Notes: a model not told the origin generated them from the letters alone. Counted from the stretch's first letter, positions 18,687-29,762 are shown. The stretch: 64,000 nt of DNA from an uncultured Actinomycetes bacterium (GCA_903822425.1 CAIJOY010000031.1:1-64000), one strand, 5' to 3'. Program-made: numbers and translations.

Positions 18687-19682
18687 GTGGATCTAGATTC
18701 CAGTAAACCCTTCTCCACTAATCCTGTTTTGATCGAAGTGGTTCGATCTGGATATCTTGAATCCATTCATCGCGGCTCAGTTGTCTTACATGATGCTGCA
18801 GGCAATGTGCGCACCTTCGGTCATCCTGAACGTAAAACTTTTCCTCGCTCTTCTCATAAACCGTTGCAAGCAGTCGGCATGGTGCGCAGCGGCTTAGATT
18901 TACCACCACATCTTTTAGCTTTAGTTGGCGCAAGTCATGAAGGAACTAAAAAACATGTAGAAACTGCGCGTGCCATTTTGGCCACAGCTGGTCTTGATGA
19001 TTCAGCCCTTGATAACACGATGAGCATGCCTGAATCCCCAAGCGCTGCTTATGAGTGGGCAATTGAAGGCGGAAGATCTGATCGCATTCACCACAATTGT
19101 TCGGGTAAACATTCAGGAATGGTGGCAACGTGCGTTGCGGCAGGTTGGCCCACCATTGGTTATCGCGATCCTTCCCACCCTTTGCAAAAAGCAATTTATG
19201 CAACGGTTGAAGATTTAGCGGAGGAAAAAATTGCTGCAACTGCAATAGATGGCTGCGGTGCACCGATCCACGCAATTTCAACGCTAGGTCTTGCTCGCGC
19301 ATTTAGAAAAATTCGCTTGGCGGCGCCCGGAACACCTGAGGCTCGCGTTGCAGATGCAATGTCTGCCTATCCATTCCTTGTGGGTGGGGAAGGTCGCGAC
19401 GTGACTGATTTGATGGTGGGTGCACCTGGAATTTTTTCTAAAGATGGCGCAGAAGCGGTGTACGGCGGCGCCCATCGCGATGGTCGAGCGATGGCATCTA
19501 AATTAGATGATGGCGCGTTTCGCGCAAATGGCACTGTCTTCGCAGCGGTATTGCACTCCTGGGGCTATGACACTCCAGAGGTAAGAAACTGGATCTCCTA
19601 CCCCGTCTATGGCGGTGGAAAGCAAGAAGGAGAAATTAGACCCTCAAAAGAATTTCTAGATTGGTTAGGGGCATCATCATGA
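18687..19682 (+). CDS. Type II-like asparaginase (PF06089-type family)
   Basis: [28 protein letters not shown]..., [44 protein letters not shown] start. Confidence 0.9.
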   Translation: MDLDSSKPFSTNPVLIEVVRSGYLESIHRGSVVLHDAAGNVRTFGHPERKTFPRSSHKPLQAVGMVRSGLDLPPHLLALVGASHEGTKKHVETARAILATAGLDDSALDNTMSMPESPSAAYEWAIEGGRSDRIHHNCSGKHSGMVATCVAAGWPTIGYRDPSHPLQKAIYATVEDLAEEKIAATAIDGCGAPIHAISTLGLARAFRKIRLAAPGTPEARVADAMSAYPFLVGGEGRDVTDLMVGAPGIFSKDGAEAVYGGAHRDGRAMASKLDDGAFRANGTVFAAVLHSWGYDTPEVRNWISYPVYGGGKQEGEIRPSKEFLDWLGASS

Positions 19683-20431
19683 GTGCAACTTCAGTGCAAC
19701 CTCTAGTCTCCCTTAGGCACGTGGATAAACTCTTTGGAGATAATCAAGTTCTCTATGACATCAACTTGGATATCGCACCTGGTGAAGTAGTTGTTCTCGT
19801 TGGTCCCAGCGGATCTGGAAAATCAACACTCTGTCGTTGTATTAATCGCTTAGAAACCATCAACGCAGGTGAAGTTCATGTTAACGGAGAACTTCTCCCT
19901 CTTGAAGGCAAAGATCTCAGTCGAATTCGTGCCGATGTCGGTATGGTCTTTCAATCATTTAATCTCTTTGGTCATATGACTGCTCTTGAAAACATCACTG
20001 TTGCCCCCATCAAAGTGCGTGGCACTGATAAAAAAGAAGCTATCGAGCTAGGTATGAAACTTCTGACTCGAGTCGGCATTCCAGAAAAAGCTCATCAATA
20101 CCCAGCACAGCTATCTGGCGGACAACAACAGAGAGTTGCTATTGCACGCGCCCTTGCGATGAACCCCAAAGTCATGCTCTTTGATGAGCCAACATCAGCC
20201 CTTGATCCAGAAATGATCAATGAAGTGCTCGATGTTATGACCAGCCTCGCTCAAGATGGAATGACGATGCTCATCGTTACCCACGAGATGGGCTTTGCGC
20301 GCAGGGCCGCAAACAGAGTTATTTTCATGGACGAAGGTCGCATTGTTGAGCAAGCCCCACCTAGTGAGTTCTTCTCCAACCCTAAGACCGATAGAGCAAA
20401 AGATTTTCTTTCGAAGATTCTTCAGCATTAG
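19679..20431 (+). CDS. Polar amino acid ABC transporter ATP-binding protein (GlnQ/GluA-like)
   Basis: [44 protein letters not shown]. Start ATG 19679 overlaps the asparaginase stop (ATGA). Confidence 0.94.
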   Translation: MSATSVQPLVSLRHVDKLFGDNQVLYDINLDIAPGEVVVLVGPSGSGKSTLCRCINRLETINAGEVHVNGELLPLEGKDLSRIRADVGMVFQSFNLFGHMTALENITVAPIKVRGTDKKEAIELGMKLLTRVGIPEKAHQYPAQLSGGQQQRVAIARALAMNPKVMLFDEPTSALDPEMINEVLDVMTSLAQDGMTMLIVTHEMGFARRAANRVIFMDEGRIVEQAPPSEFFSNPKTDRAKDFLSKILQH

Positions 20432-20479
20432 CTAGTTGAAGATTTCTCGCAAGGAATACCCAAACAGAGAGGGAGAGAA

Positions 20480-21349
20480 ATGCAGAAAAGAACCACAGTT
20501 AAAGTCCTAGGAAGTGTGCTCGCAATCGCGGCACTCTTGCTCAGCGGCTGTTCCAAGAGCGGAGGGTCTGCTGCAAACAGCTTCCCTGCCGATAGCACCA
20601 TGGCCAAGATTGCCGCAAAGGGCAAGCTCACTGTTGGCGTCGCTTTCGACACTGCTCTATTTTCGGTAAAGAATCCAACTACTGGCGCGATTGAAGGCTT
20701 CGATGCTGACTTCGCACGTTTAGTTGCAGAAAAACTCACAGGCAGCGCTGACAATATCGAATGGGTAGAAACAAGCGGCGAAAACCGTATGCCATTTATT
20801 GAGTCAGGCAAAGTAGATATGGTGATCAAGACTTTCACTATCACAGCAGAGCGCGATCTTCGCATCGACTTCGCTGGTCCTTACTACCTCGTTGGCCAGG
20901 ACATGATGGTCCGCAAGGATTACACAAAGGTTACAAAAGTTGATGACCTAAATGATCCAACAATCAAAGTTTGCGATGGAACAGGAACTGTTACTTCAGC
21001 AAATATTCGCAAGACTTCACCAAATGCCAATATCACTGAAGTTGACGACACCAATCTCTGCGTAGAGGGTGTTAAAGATGGACGTTTCGATGTGTATGTC
21101 GATGACGATTCATACATGGGTGGCGTAGTTGCCCAAGCTCCAGACAAGATCAAACTTGTTGGTGCTCCATTTACGAAAGAAGGTCTTGGCTGGGGTCTAG
21201 GAAACAATGACACCGTCTTTAAGACTTGGCTTAATGCACTCCTACAGACTGCAATCGATGATGGAACATGGAAGAAATTCTATGATGCCAACATTGGTTC
21301 AGTTCTAGGAACAGAGCCACAAATTCCTACGGTAGGAGTTCTTCCGTAA
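20480..21349 (+). CDS. Amino acid ABC transporter substrate-binding lipoprotein (GluB-like)
   Basis: Lipobox ALLLSGCSKSG; KLTVGVAFDTALFSVKNPTTGAIEGFDADFARLVAEKL; GENRMPFIESGKVDMVI. Confidence 0.92.
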   Translation: MQKRTTVKVLGSVLAIAALLLSGCSKSGGSAANSFPADSTMAKIAAKGKLTVGVAFDTALFSVKNPTTGAIEGFDADFARLVAEKLTGSADNIEWVETSGENRMPFIESGKVDMVIKTFTITAERDLRIDFAGPYYLVGQDMMVRKDYTKVTKVDDLNDPTIKVCDGTGTVTSANIRKTSPNANITEVDDTNLCVEGVKDGRFDVYVDDDSYMGGVVAQAPDKIKLVGAPFTKEGLGWGLGNNDTVFKTWLNALLQTAIDDGTWKKFYDANIGSVLGTEPQIPTVGVLP

Positions 21350-21365
21350 AGGATTGAATTAAAAC

Positions 21366-22019
21366 ATGGACCTTATTTACATAATTCGCGAATATTGGCC
21401 CATGTTTGCGCGGGGCGCGGAGATGACCCTCTTTTTGACGGTCACCTCCGCGCTCTTAGCTTTTCTCATTGGTTCCATCGTCGCAGTTATGCGCATCGGT
21501 CCTATCCCTCCATTGCGCGCCGCCGCAAGTGTGTACATCGAAATCATGCGAGCAATTCCATTATTGGCATTAATTATTTTGTTCTTAGTAGCGCTACCTA
21601 AAATCGGTATTTTTTACTCCACTACAATTTCTGCAATTCTTACCTTGGGCATTTACACCGGCGCCTATGTTGCCGAGGCACTTCGAGCAGGGTTTAGAAC
21701 AGTGCCCAAAGGCCAAATCGAAGCAGCGCGCGCTCTAGGTATGACATTTAGAGGAATGTTTCTCAATGTCTTATTGCCTCAATCTATTCGTAGTGTGATT
21801 CCTCCGATGGGCAACTTACTCATCAGCAATATCAAAGCAACTGCCTTGGCTGGCGCTGTTGGAGTTCAAGAAATCTACTGGGCAGCAGCTAGAGTCAACT
21901 TCGATTCAGCCCGCTCTATCGCCGTTTTTACTCTTGCCGCTATTTGTTATCTTTGCATCGCACTTCCTACTGGATTTTTGTGGCGCAAACTTGAAGCCAG
22001 AATGAAGATAGTGCGATGA
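21366..22019 (+). CDS. Amino acid ABC transporter permease (GluC-like)
   Basis: YIEIMRAIPLLALIILF, YTGAYVAEALRAGFRTVPKGQIEAARALGM HisM-type motif. Confidence 0.92.
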   Translation: MDLIYIIREYWPMFARGAEMTLFLTVTSALLAFLIGSIVAVMRIGPIPPLRAAASVYIEIMRAIPLLALIILFLVALPKIGIFYSTTISAILTLGIYTGAYVAEALRAGFRTVPKGQIEAARALGMTFRGMFLNVLLPQSIRSVIPPMGNLLISNIKATALAGAVGVQEIYWAAARVNFDSARSIAVFTLAAICYLCIALPTGFLWRKLEARMKIVR

Positions 22020-22870
22020 GCAAAGATTCGAACTTTCTCTTTGATGACATGGGTCCACGAGCCAAACGCCGAGTGCGCATTGGAAGCGCTATTGCAACAC
22101 TCTTAATCATATGGTCACTCTGGGTTATTTATAACCGTCTAGAGAGCAACGGCCAATTTGAAGGTCGCCGATGGGCGCTCTTTACTCACCATGGCACTTG
22201 GTTATTTCTACTTGGCGGCCTTGGTAACACCATGCTGGCTGCGGTGCTCACTGCCTGCATTTCATTTCCTTTATCCATATTGATGGCACTGGCTCGCCTT
22301 TCCAAGAATCCGATTTTGTCAAAACCCGCTGTTGCATTTGTGGAATTTTTCCGATCTATGCCACTAGTCATTCTCATCCTCTTCATCGCAGTAACCGCAC
22401 CTGCATCAGGAATTTTTAAGATGTCTGGGCTCTGGGTTTTAGTGACTGGCATGACGATGTATTACATCTCGGTTTTTTCAGAAGTAGTCAGAGCCGGAAT
22501 CATCTCTTTGCCGTCTGGTCAACGAGAGGCAGCAAAAGCCCTTGGCATGGATTACAAACAAACTATGAGATTAGTTGAATTGCCTCAAGCTTTATACGCG
22601 ATGACCCCTGCCATCATGAGCCAACTCTTATTCTTAGTACAGGACACCAGTATTGGTTACATCATTCCTTATGAAGAGCTTCTGCGCCGAGGGCGCGATA
22701 TTGAGTCCTATCTACCAATATCAATCTTGCAGACATACCTAGTCGTTACCTTGGTTTATGCAATCGTCAGCCTAAGCATGCTCGCATTAACAAATCGTAT
22801 CGAGCGCAACCGCAACATATCTACACCCCGTGCCCCTAAAGGCACGCCGAAAGTTGCTGCTAGCGCCTAG
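22016..22870 (+). CDS. Amino acid ABC transporter permease (GluD-like)
   Basis: FVEFFRSMPLVILILF, FSEVVRAGIISLPSGQREAAKALGMDYKQTM; overlaps the previous gene. Confidence 0.92.
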   Translation: MSKDSNFLFDDMGPRAKRRVRIGSAIATLLIIWSLWVIYNRLESNGQFEGRRWALFTHHGTWLFLLGGLGNTMLAAVLTACISFPLSILMALARLSKNPILSKPAVAFVEFFRSMPLVILILFIAVTAPASGIFKMSGLWVLVTGMTMYYISVFSEVVRAGIISLPSGQREAAKALGMDYKQTMRLVELPQALYAMTPAIMSQLLFLVQDTSIGYIIPYEELLRRGRDIESYLPISILQTYLVVTLVYAIVSLSMLALTNRIERNRNISTPRAPKGTPKVAASA

Positions 22871-23894
22871 AAGTATTCTGAGCGATATGTACGAGGGCAA
22901 CAGAAATTTCCATTACCAAACGTAATACCAAGACAAAGAGCGCTCCCGCTATTAGACCTAGTGCGAATCCGGCTGGAAAGATTGCTAAAAATTGTGGATG
23001 GAAACTACCTTCGTAACCGCCCTTGAGGTATCCATACACCGTGTAAGTCTGCATAGGTACTATGACAGCAAAGATTCCAACCGCTAACACTACGTAGAAA
23101 CCATAGATATATCCGGCAATTTTGCGAGTGATGTAATCGTTAAATCGGAAGTCTTTGAGTTGGCCTAGAAGTTGACTAATTTCTCTAGCCCACGCAGGGG
23201 CAGTCATATAGAACAAAACAAAAACTAGAGAAAAGATTGCAACCTGAAGCAAAGCTTGGATTAATCCAATTGGCCAGTACCAGAAAAGTGTCCATTGAAA
23301 TCCCGCATCATAATTTATGCCTTGAGTCGAAACTGCATCTTTTGTAGATTGAAAATCGATATAGCAGATCAAAAGCACAACTATTGAAGCAAATACGAGA
23401 GCCAAAATTGTTCCAGCAGATTTCAAATGGATTCGAATTCGATTGAGTGCACCAGTTAACTGCATACGGATTGGCCCAAACTCCTTCATGACGAGCACAG
23501 CAAAGGGAACCAGTGCAAAAGTTGAAAATAATTGAATCGGCGCTGTGCCATCAAAATTAATAAAAACATCTTGAAAAAGTCGGCCTAAGCTGCGGTCGGT
23601 GCGCCAATTATTAAGTGATGTGACCAGGTGGAGTATCTCAACAAGGGCGGCGATATAAATCAAGTAGGGCCGCAGAAGAAGGTTTCTTTTTACTATCCAT
23701 GCATAAACCAATAGAACGTAGACCAACAGAATCATTTTGAGATAGATATTTGAGGCGAGGTAGCTCAACGAGGATGTGACATCACTCCAACTGCCAATGT
23801 CAGAGTGCGAATACCAGTAAAAGGTATTGGGGATGTTGAGCAGGATTACTACAGCCAACAGCAGACGTGTGTTGAGTCGAGTGAGTGTATTCAT
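22860..23894 (-). CDS. Polytopic membrane protein of unknown function
   Basis: Several hydrophobic segments, no recognised motif. Start moved to Met36 at 23894 because the track start lies inside the DsbA-like gene; exact start uncertain. Confidence 0.6.
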   Translation of the reverse strand: MNTLTRLNTRLLLAVVILLNIPNTFYWYSHSDIGSWSDVTSSLSYLASNIYLKMILLVYVLLVYAWIVKRNLLLRPYLIYIAALVEILHLVTSLNNWRTDRSLGRLFQDVFINFDGTAPIQLFSTFALVPFAVLVMKEFGPIRMQLTGALNRIRIHLKSAGTILALVFASIVVLLICYIDFQSTKDAVSTQGINYDAGFQWTLFWYWPIGLIQALLQVAIFSLVFVLFYMTAPAWAREISQLLGQLKDFRFNDYITRKIAGYIYGFYVVLAVGIFAVIVPMQTYTVYGYLKGGYEGSFHPQFLAIFPAGFALGLIAGALFVLVLRLVMEISVALVHIAQNTSRR

Positions 23895-23964
23895 GAGGTA
23901 AGCCTTGAGGATGAACTCCCCCCTCTCCAGCAAACACACCGCACAAAAAAGTGAAATCTTTACA

Positions 23965-24609
23965 TCATGCTGGAATTTGAGGGTGATCTTTCCAAGCACT
24001 CTCTAGCGTCTGTGTAAATGCCTCAAGCGGTTGAGCACCAGAAATCCCGTATTTCATATCCACCACGAAAAAGGGAACCCCTGTTGCCCCGAGCTCTGAT
24101 GCCAAATTGCGATCGGCAATTACTTCTTCAGTAAATTTTCCAGATAGTAGAACATCCTCGACAACATCTGCATCAAAGCCGACCGAGAGTGCAACGCTTA
24201 CTAAATCAGCATGCGAAAACATTGGCTTAGATTTTTCGAAATATCCCGAATACATCGCCTCTAAAAGTAGATCTTGCTTGCCAACAGTGGCAGCCCACAA
24301 TAAAAGGCGATGGGCATCAAAAGTATTTCCAGAAAGTGTTTCATCCAGGTTATAGCAAAGGCCTTCCCCATCAGCGATAGCGCAGACATTTGCCTGCATC
24401 TGCTTAACGGCAGTAGGTGCCATCTGATATTTATGGGCAAGAAGTTCGGTAGTAGATACAGTGTCGGTGATATCTGGTTGTAACTGAAATGCACGGTGGC
24501 GAATAGTGACTTGATCTTTATGGGCAAAAGTAGAGAGCGCTTTTTCTAGGCGCCTTTTGCCGATGTAACACCAAGGACAGACAACATCAGACCAGACATC
24601 AATAATCAT
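23965..24609 (-). CDS. DsbA family (FrnE-like) oxidoreductase
   Basis: MIIDVWSDVVCPWCYIGKRRLEKAL and GVPFFVVDMKYGISGAQP are FrnE/2-hydroxychromene isomerase-like motifs. Confidence 0.92.
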   Translation of the reverse strand: MIIDVWSDVVCPWCYIGKRRLEKALSTFAHKDQVTIRHRAFQLQPDITDTVSTTELLAHKYQMAPTAVKQMQANVCAIADGEGLCYNLDETLSGNTFDAHRLLLWAATVGKQDLLLEAMYSGYFEKSKPMFSHADLVSVALSVGFDADVVEDVLLSGKFTEEVIADRNLASELGATGVPFFVVDMKYGISGAQPLEAFTQTLESAWKDHPQIPA

Positions 24610-24640
24610 GAGTTCAGTTTAATCTCAGATTCAAGCTGCC

Positions 24641-26071
24641 CTACGCCAAGAAATTGGTGAACTGCCAAGGATCTTGGGTGTCGTATTCGCGACCATTCCA
24701 GCCCTTGAACAAATCATTACGAGTGCTGATGGGATCCCAGTCAGACTGAACTGAGACGAAATTCCAGTATTTTTGTGCATATGCCAAAACTTCTCGCCAT
24801 GGCAAATCATCCGGAACCAGGTAACCACGGTCTGGGTGGTGCATCGCCCAGGCCACAGCAGAGAAAACTGCAGAACCCACTTGAACTGTCGTAGCTGATT
24901 GACCAGGAATTAGCTTACGAGCATCGTGAATATTTAATAGTGAACCAGTCCACCAACATTTGTATTGGTGACCCATCAATAAGACACCTAGGCGATCTTC
25001 ACCATCAATGATTTCATCATTCATGATGCGTTGATTAGTTGTGATATCCCACTGCATCTGCTCAAGCTCGCGCATGGATGCGATTGCTGCATCTGTTGGC
25101 CGATAGGCGTAATGCACGGTAGGGCGATAGATCGCCTTTCCTTCTTCCCATACAGTCAGATGATCTGAGATCGTAAATGCTTCCCCGTGACGAACCACCA
25201 TCCCTGTATTTTCTTGATTAGGAACCCAGGATCGAACCCATGTAGTTGCCCCTGGTTGTGCGATTCCTATTTGATTTTGTGGTCCACCTTCATGAGTAAA
25301 TGCCCCACGTGGCAACTTCTTTTCGTGAGTTCCGCAACCCATTTCCGCTGGCGCAATTCCTTCCTCATAAAATCCTTCAACGCTCCAAGTATTGACGAAT
25401 TCATTGAGCAATTTAGGTTTATCAGAGATTTGAGTATCTAATTCGGCAATATGAATTACCTTGACTCCCAAAGTCTGTGCCAGCTTGGGATAGTTCTCTG
25501 ATGCAAGTGCTTGTTTTACTCCAGGCAGATCAGCATTTTCTGCAATTGATTTCTCTGCAATCTCTACAAGGGCTTTTTTGGTAAGACTGGAAACCAAACC
25601 AGGATTAGCCCCATGCTCAACAATTGCAGTAGGTCCGCCACCTTTCCAAGTGTCGGTGAGTTTGCGCAATTTCATATGACGGTAATACAGCGTTCGCTCT
25701 TGCGGGGTACGGGCCGAAGGATTGGAATTCGGATCCCACAATTCTAAAGAGGTGTTGAGGTAGATGACACCGTGATTGTGTGCCCATTCAATAATGTCAT
25801 TAGCGTCGATATTCCATGCCAGGTCAAGAAGAAAATCTCCAGTGGCTAAATATTTCGACAGGAATTGGTCCATGTTTTCACGAGTGAGTTCATCGTTAAT
25901 ATATGTGGCACCTTTGGCAATCGACTCCAGGAAGCGAAAACGAGTATCTCGCATATCCACGATCGTGATCTGTTTACCTTCCACTTCATGTTCGATAAGA
26001 AGTGGGACTACGGTCTGTGCAACAGATCCGCCGCCAAGTACAAGAACGCGATTGTGGAATTTCTCTGGCAA
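24641..26071 (-). CDS. hss: Homospermidine synthase (saccharopine-dehydrogenase-like fold)
   Basis: VLVLGGGSVAQTVVPLLIEHEVEGKQITIVDMRD; VEHGANPGLVSSLTKKALVEIA; length about 476 aa typical of bacterial HSS; TTG start with GAGGT. Confidence 0.85.
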   Translation of the reverse strand: MPEKFHNRVLVLGGGSVAQTVVPLLIEHEVEGKQITIVDMRDTRFRFLESIAKGATYINDELTRENMDQFLSKYLATGDFLLDLAWNIDANDIIEWAHNHGVIYLNTSLELWDPNSNPSARTPQERTLYYRHMKLRKLTDTWKGGGPTAIVEHGANPGLVSSLTKKALVEIAEKSIAENADLPGVKQALASENYPKLAQTLGVKVIHIAELDTQISDKPKLLNEFVNTWSVEGFYEEGIAPAEMGCGTHEKKLPRGAFTHEGGPQNQIGIAQPGATTWVRSWVPNQENTGMVVRHGEAFTISDHLTVWEEGKAIYRPTVHYAYRPTDAAIASMRELEQMQWDITTNQRIMNDEIIDGEDRLGVLLMGHQYKCWWTGSLLNIHDARKLIPGQSATTVQVGSAVFSAVAWAMHHPDRGYLVPDDLPWREVLAYAQKYWNFVSVQSDWDPISTRNDLFKGWNGREYDTQDPWQFTNFLA

Positions 26072-26166
26072 TTAATTACCTCTTATCTACTTGGCTGCTC
26101 GGATGGGCCAAATAAGCCTGCTCAGGTTATCTAGATTCGGCTAGGAATCAAAAGCCAAGGGCAAGC

Positions 26167-26202
26167 AAAATCCCCGACCCAATGATCTGGGCCGGGGATT
26201 TT
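26167..26202 (-). terminator. Rho-independent terminator downstream of nrdJ
   Basis: AAAATCCCCGaCCCA-atgatc-TGGGcCGGGGATTTT stem-loop. Confidence 0.85.
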
Positions 26203-26216
26203 GTACTTCTAGCAGA

Positions 26217-29048
26217 TTAGCTACAGCCTGATGTGCTGCCGCAACCTTCGCAGACATAGCAAGCACCAGATGCACGCATCTTGACGCCGCACGTCATGCA
26301 CAGTGGAGCATCAGATTTGATACCTGAGATTGCCTCAAGTAATTCAGTAGATGAGCCGAATGTGATCGGAGCTGATTCAATCTTGACTGCTACTGGCTTT
26401 GGAGCCGGTGCAACAGGTGCAACAGGTGCAATTGTTTCAGTGCGTTCGAACTCATCGACTTCTTCGCTGACATCTTCTGTGTAGGTACCGGTTTCGAGGG
26501 CGCGAGCGCGCTCTGAAGCGGTGTAGAGACCGATGCCTGCGCGAGATTCAAAGGGCAAGTAATCAAGTGCTAGGCGGCGGAAGATGTAATCCATCATGGA
26601 TTGTGCGATACGGATATCGGCATCATCTGTCATTCCACTTGGCTCAAAGCGCAAGTTGGTGAACTTCTCAACAAATGTTTGTAGCGGAACGCCGTATTGC
26701 AAGCCAATGGAGACAGCAATCGAGAAAGCATCCATAACACCGGCAAGAGTGGAACCTTGCTTGCCAAGCTTGAGGAAAACTTCACCAAGTGCGCCATCTG
26801 CATAAGCACCAGAGGTCATGTACCCCTCGGCACCGCCCACAGAGAAGGATGTGGTCATAGATGGACGTGACTTAGGCAAACGCTTACGAACAGCATGTGC
26901 TGGAGCAGTTGCTGCAGGAGCATCGGTTTTAGCTGCTTTGCCATCAGAGAGTGGTTGTCCAACTTTGCAATTGTCGCGATAGACGGCAAGTGCCTTAAGT
27001 CCTAACTTCCAACCTTCGTAGTAAACCTCTTCAACTTCCTCCACTGTTGCCTCAGCTGGCAAGTTAACAGTCTTGGAAATTGCACCAGATAGGAAAGGCT
27101 GGCATGCAGCCATCATGCGCACATGGCCCATAGGTGCGATTGAACGAGCACCGAGAGCACAATCAAAAACGTCGTAGTGCTCTGGCTTAAGGCCAGGTGC
27201 ATCAATGACATGGCCATGAGTTGAGATGAATTCGACAATGGCTTCAATGGTTTCTTCTGTATATCCAAGTTTGCGAAGTGCTGCAGGAACAGTTTGGTTA
27301 ACGATCTGCATAGATCCGCCACCGACAAGTTTCTTAAACTTCACCAAGGAGAAATCAGGTTCGATACCTGTTGTATCGCAATCCATCATCAAACCGATGG
27401 TTCCAGTTGGAGCAAGTACGGAGATCTGCGCGTTGCGCCATCCGTTCTTTTCGCCAATTGATAGACAAGCATCCCAAGCCTTGTTTGCTTCAGTCCAGAC
27501 ATCACGATCAAGTGTTGTCGATGACTTGGCAGAAATTGATGCAGAGGCATGCTTGCGCATAACGCGAGCATGTGGAGCTGCGTTGCGTGCAAAGCCGTCA
27601 TATGGTCCGACGATGCCAGAGAGTTCAGCAGAGCGCTTGTAGGTAATACCGCTCATCAAAGATGTAATAGCACCGGCAAGTGCGCGGCCACCATCTGAAT
27701 CATAGGCAAGACCAGATGCCATAAGGAGAGCACCTAAGTTTGCATAACCAATACCCAGTTGGCGATAAGCACGAGTTGTGTCACCAATTGCTGTTGTTGG
27801 GAAATCTGCGAAACAGATCGAGATATCCATCGCGGTGATGATCATCTCTGCTGCGCGAGCAAAAGTCTTCGAATCAAATGATCCATCGGACTTAAGGAAT
27901 TTCATCAAGTTAATCGATGCCAAGTTACATGATGAGTTATCAAGTGACATGTACTCAGAGCAAGGATTGGATGCATTAATGCGTCCAGTCTCTGGGTTGG
28001 TGTGCCAATCATTGATCGTGTCATCGTATTGAATTCCTGGATCAGCACATGCCCAAGCAGCTTGTGCCATCTTGCGGAACAACCCACGTGCATCGATTGT
28101 CTCGATGATTTCGCCAGTTGAACGTGCTTTCAAACCAAATTCTGTTCCGCCTTCATATGCGCGCATGAAATCATCACTCACGCGAACAGAGTTATTAGCG
28201 TTCTGATATTGCACAGAAATAATGTCTTTGCCGCCGAGGTCCATATCAAAGCCCGCATCACGAAGTGCACGGATCTTGTTCTCTTCATTGACCTTGGTCT
28301 CGATAAATTCTTCGATATCTGGATGATCCACATCAAGAACAACCATCTTGGCTGCGCGACGTGTTGCACCGCCTGATTTGATTGTGCCAGCAGATGCATC
28401 AGCACCACGCATAAAGGAGACAGGTCCTGATGCTGTGCCACCTGATTTAAGAAGTTCTTTGGACGAACGAATGCGAGACAAGTTTAGACCTGCACCGGAT
28501 CCGCCTTTAAAGATCATTCCCTCTTCGCGATACCAGTTAAGGATCGAATCCATTGTGTCATCAACAGAGAGGATGAAACATGCGCTCACTTGTTGTGGAG
28601 CAGCTGTTCCAACGTTAAACCAGACAGGTGAGTTAAATGAGAAGATCTGGTGCAAGAGCATATGTGTGAGTTCGTGTTCGAAAACTTCAGCATCTACATC
28701 ATTTGCAAAGTAACCAAATTCTTTTCCGGCCTTTACGTAAGTTAAAACAACGCGGTCGATAACTTGCTTCAAAGACCATTCGCGGTTTTCAGCACCTACT
28801 GCGCCACGGAAATACTTGGTGGTCACGATCATGGATGCATTGACTGACCAGAAATCAGGGTATTCAACACCGCGTTGTTCGAAAACAACATCCCCGCTCT
28901 TCCAGTTTGTCTGGACGACATCTCGACGCTCCCAGTTCACTTCGTCGTAAGGGTGTACTCCAGCTTTTGTGTAAATCCGCTCGAGTGTTAAACCCTTGCC
29001 TGACTTAGTGGTGGACTTGCTAGGTCGATTGATGACCGTCTCTGACAT
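26217..29048 (-). CDS. nrdJ: Vitamin B12-dependent (class II) ribonucleoside-diphosphate reductase
   Basis: About 943 aa; QQVSACFILSVDDTMDSILNWYREEGMIFKGGSGAGLNLSRIRS; NPCSEYMSLDNSSCNLASINL; CMTCGVKM...CEGCGSTSGCS zinc-ribbon C-terminus. Confidence 0.96.
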   Translation of the reverse strand: MSETVINRPSKSTTKSGKGLTLERIYTKAGVHPYDEVNWERRDVVQTNWKSGDVVFEQRGVEYPDFWSVNASMIVTTKYFRGAVGAENREWSLKQVIDRVVLTYVKAGKEFGYFANDVDAEVFEHELTHMLLHQIFSFNSPVWFNVGTAAPQQVSACFILSVDDTMDSILNWYREEGMIFKGGSGAGLNLSRIRSSKELLKSGGTASGPVSFMRGADASAGTIKSGGATRRAAKMVVLDVDHPDIEEFIETKVNEENKIRALRDAGFDMDLGGKDIISVQYQNANNSVRVSDDFMRAYEGGTEFGLKARSTGEIIETIDARGLFRKMAQAAWACADPGIQYDDTINDWHTNPETGRINASNPCSEYMSLDNSSCNLASINLMKFLKSDGSFDSKTFARAAEMIITAMDISICFADFPTTAIGDTTRAYRQLGIGYANLGALLMASGLAYDSDGGRALAGAITSLMSGITYKRSAELSGIVGPYDGFARNAAPHARVMRKHASASISAKSSTTLDRDVWTEANKAWDACLSIGEKNGWRNAQISVLAPTGTIGLMMDCDTTGIEPDFSLVKFKKLVGGGSMQIVNQTVPAALRKLGYTEETIEAIVEFISTHGHVIDAPGLKPEHYDVFDCALGARSIAPMGHVRMMAACQPFLSGAISKTVNLPAEATVEEVEEVYYEGWKLGLKALAVYRDNCKVGQPLSDGKAAKTDAPAATAPAHAVRKRLPKSRPSMTTSFSVGGAEGYMTSGAYADGALGEVFLKLGKQGSTLAGVMDAFSIAVSIGLQYGVPLQTFVEKFTNLRFEPSGMTDDADIRIAQSMMDYIFRRLALDYLPFESRAGIGLYTASERARALETGTYTEDVSEEVDEFERTETIAPVAPVAPAPKPVAVKIESAPITFGSSTELLEAISGIKSDAPLCMTCGVKMRASGACYVCEGCGSTSGCS

Positions 29049-29091
29049 TTATATGTTCCCCATCTTCTTCTAGTAAATTCGTTATTCGTAC

Positions 29092-29685
29092 TTAAATACT
29101 TACGGAACTTCTTGCTGCACTTTTTGGCGCAGGTGAAACAGCATTTCTTGGTGCAGTGTTTGTTACTGAGTTAGCACTGGGGAGAGCGCTCTTTGCTGGG
29201 GAACTACTTGTTAGGGAATTACTTTGTGTGGTGGCACTCGAAGGAACAGCTCGCAATAATGCGATCTCTCCTTCGAAATCTTCAAGGGAGTTAAAGTTAC
29301 GGTACACAGAGGCATAACGCAGGTAGGCGACCTCATCGAGTTCGCGAAGTGGCGCAAGAATTGCCAAGCCCACCTCTTGTGCTTCAATCTCTGCTTGGCC
29401 TGATGCGCGCAATGTTTCTTCCACTCGTTGAGCAAGAAGAGCTAGATCATCAGAATTCACTGGACGTCCCTGGCAGGCCTTGCCCACACCAGCAATTACT
29501 TTCTCGCGACTAAAAGGTTCAGTGGCGCCGGAGCGCTTGATGATGTTGAGCAACGTGGTCTCTTGGGTAGAAAAGCGAGCGCCACAATCTGGGCACTCCC
29601 GGCGACGGCGAATTTGGGTGCCATCTTCTACTTGGCGAGAATCGACAACGCGAGAATCATCATGTCGGCAAAATGGGCAGATCAT
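29092..29685 (-). CDS. nrdR: Transcriptional repressor NrdR
   Basis: [67 protein letters not shown]. Carries a Ser/Ala-rich C-terminal extension. Confidence 0.96.
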   Translation of the reverse strand: MICPFCRHDDSRVVDSRQVEDGTQIRRRRECPDCGARFSTQETTLLNIIKRSGATEPFSREKVIAGVGKACQGRPVNSDDLALLAQRVEETLRASGQAEIEAQEVGLAILAPLRELDEVAYLRYASVYRNFNSLEDFEGEIALLRAVPSSATTQSNSLTSSSPAKSALPSANSVTNTAPRNAVSPAPKSAARSSVSI

Positions 29686-29762
29686 GCGGCGCGTCGTCCT
29701 TTCTAATCCAGTGTGCGGGTGTATCAGCGAGTTTCGTTAAGACCCATCAATAGTGCGTAAAA

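Noticed and set aside
26401-26440. Short GTGCAACAG repeats near the nrdJ 3' region as a CRISPR or VNTR
   Set aside because: In-frame coding repeat giving PVAPVAPAP linker; far too short and without spacers.
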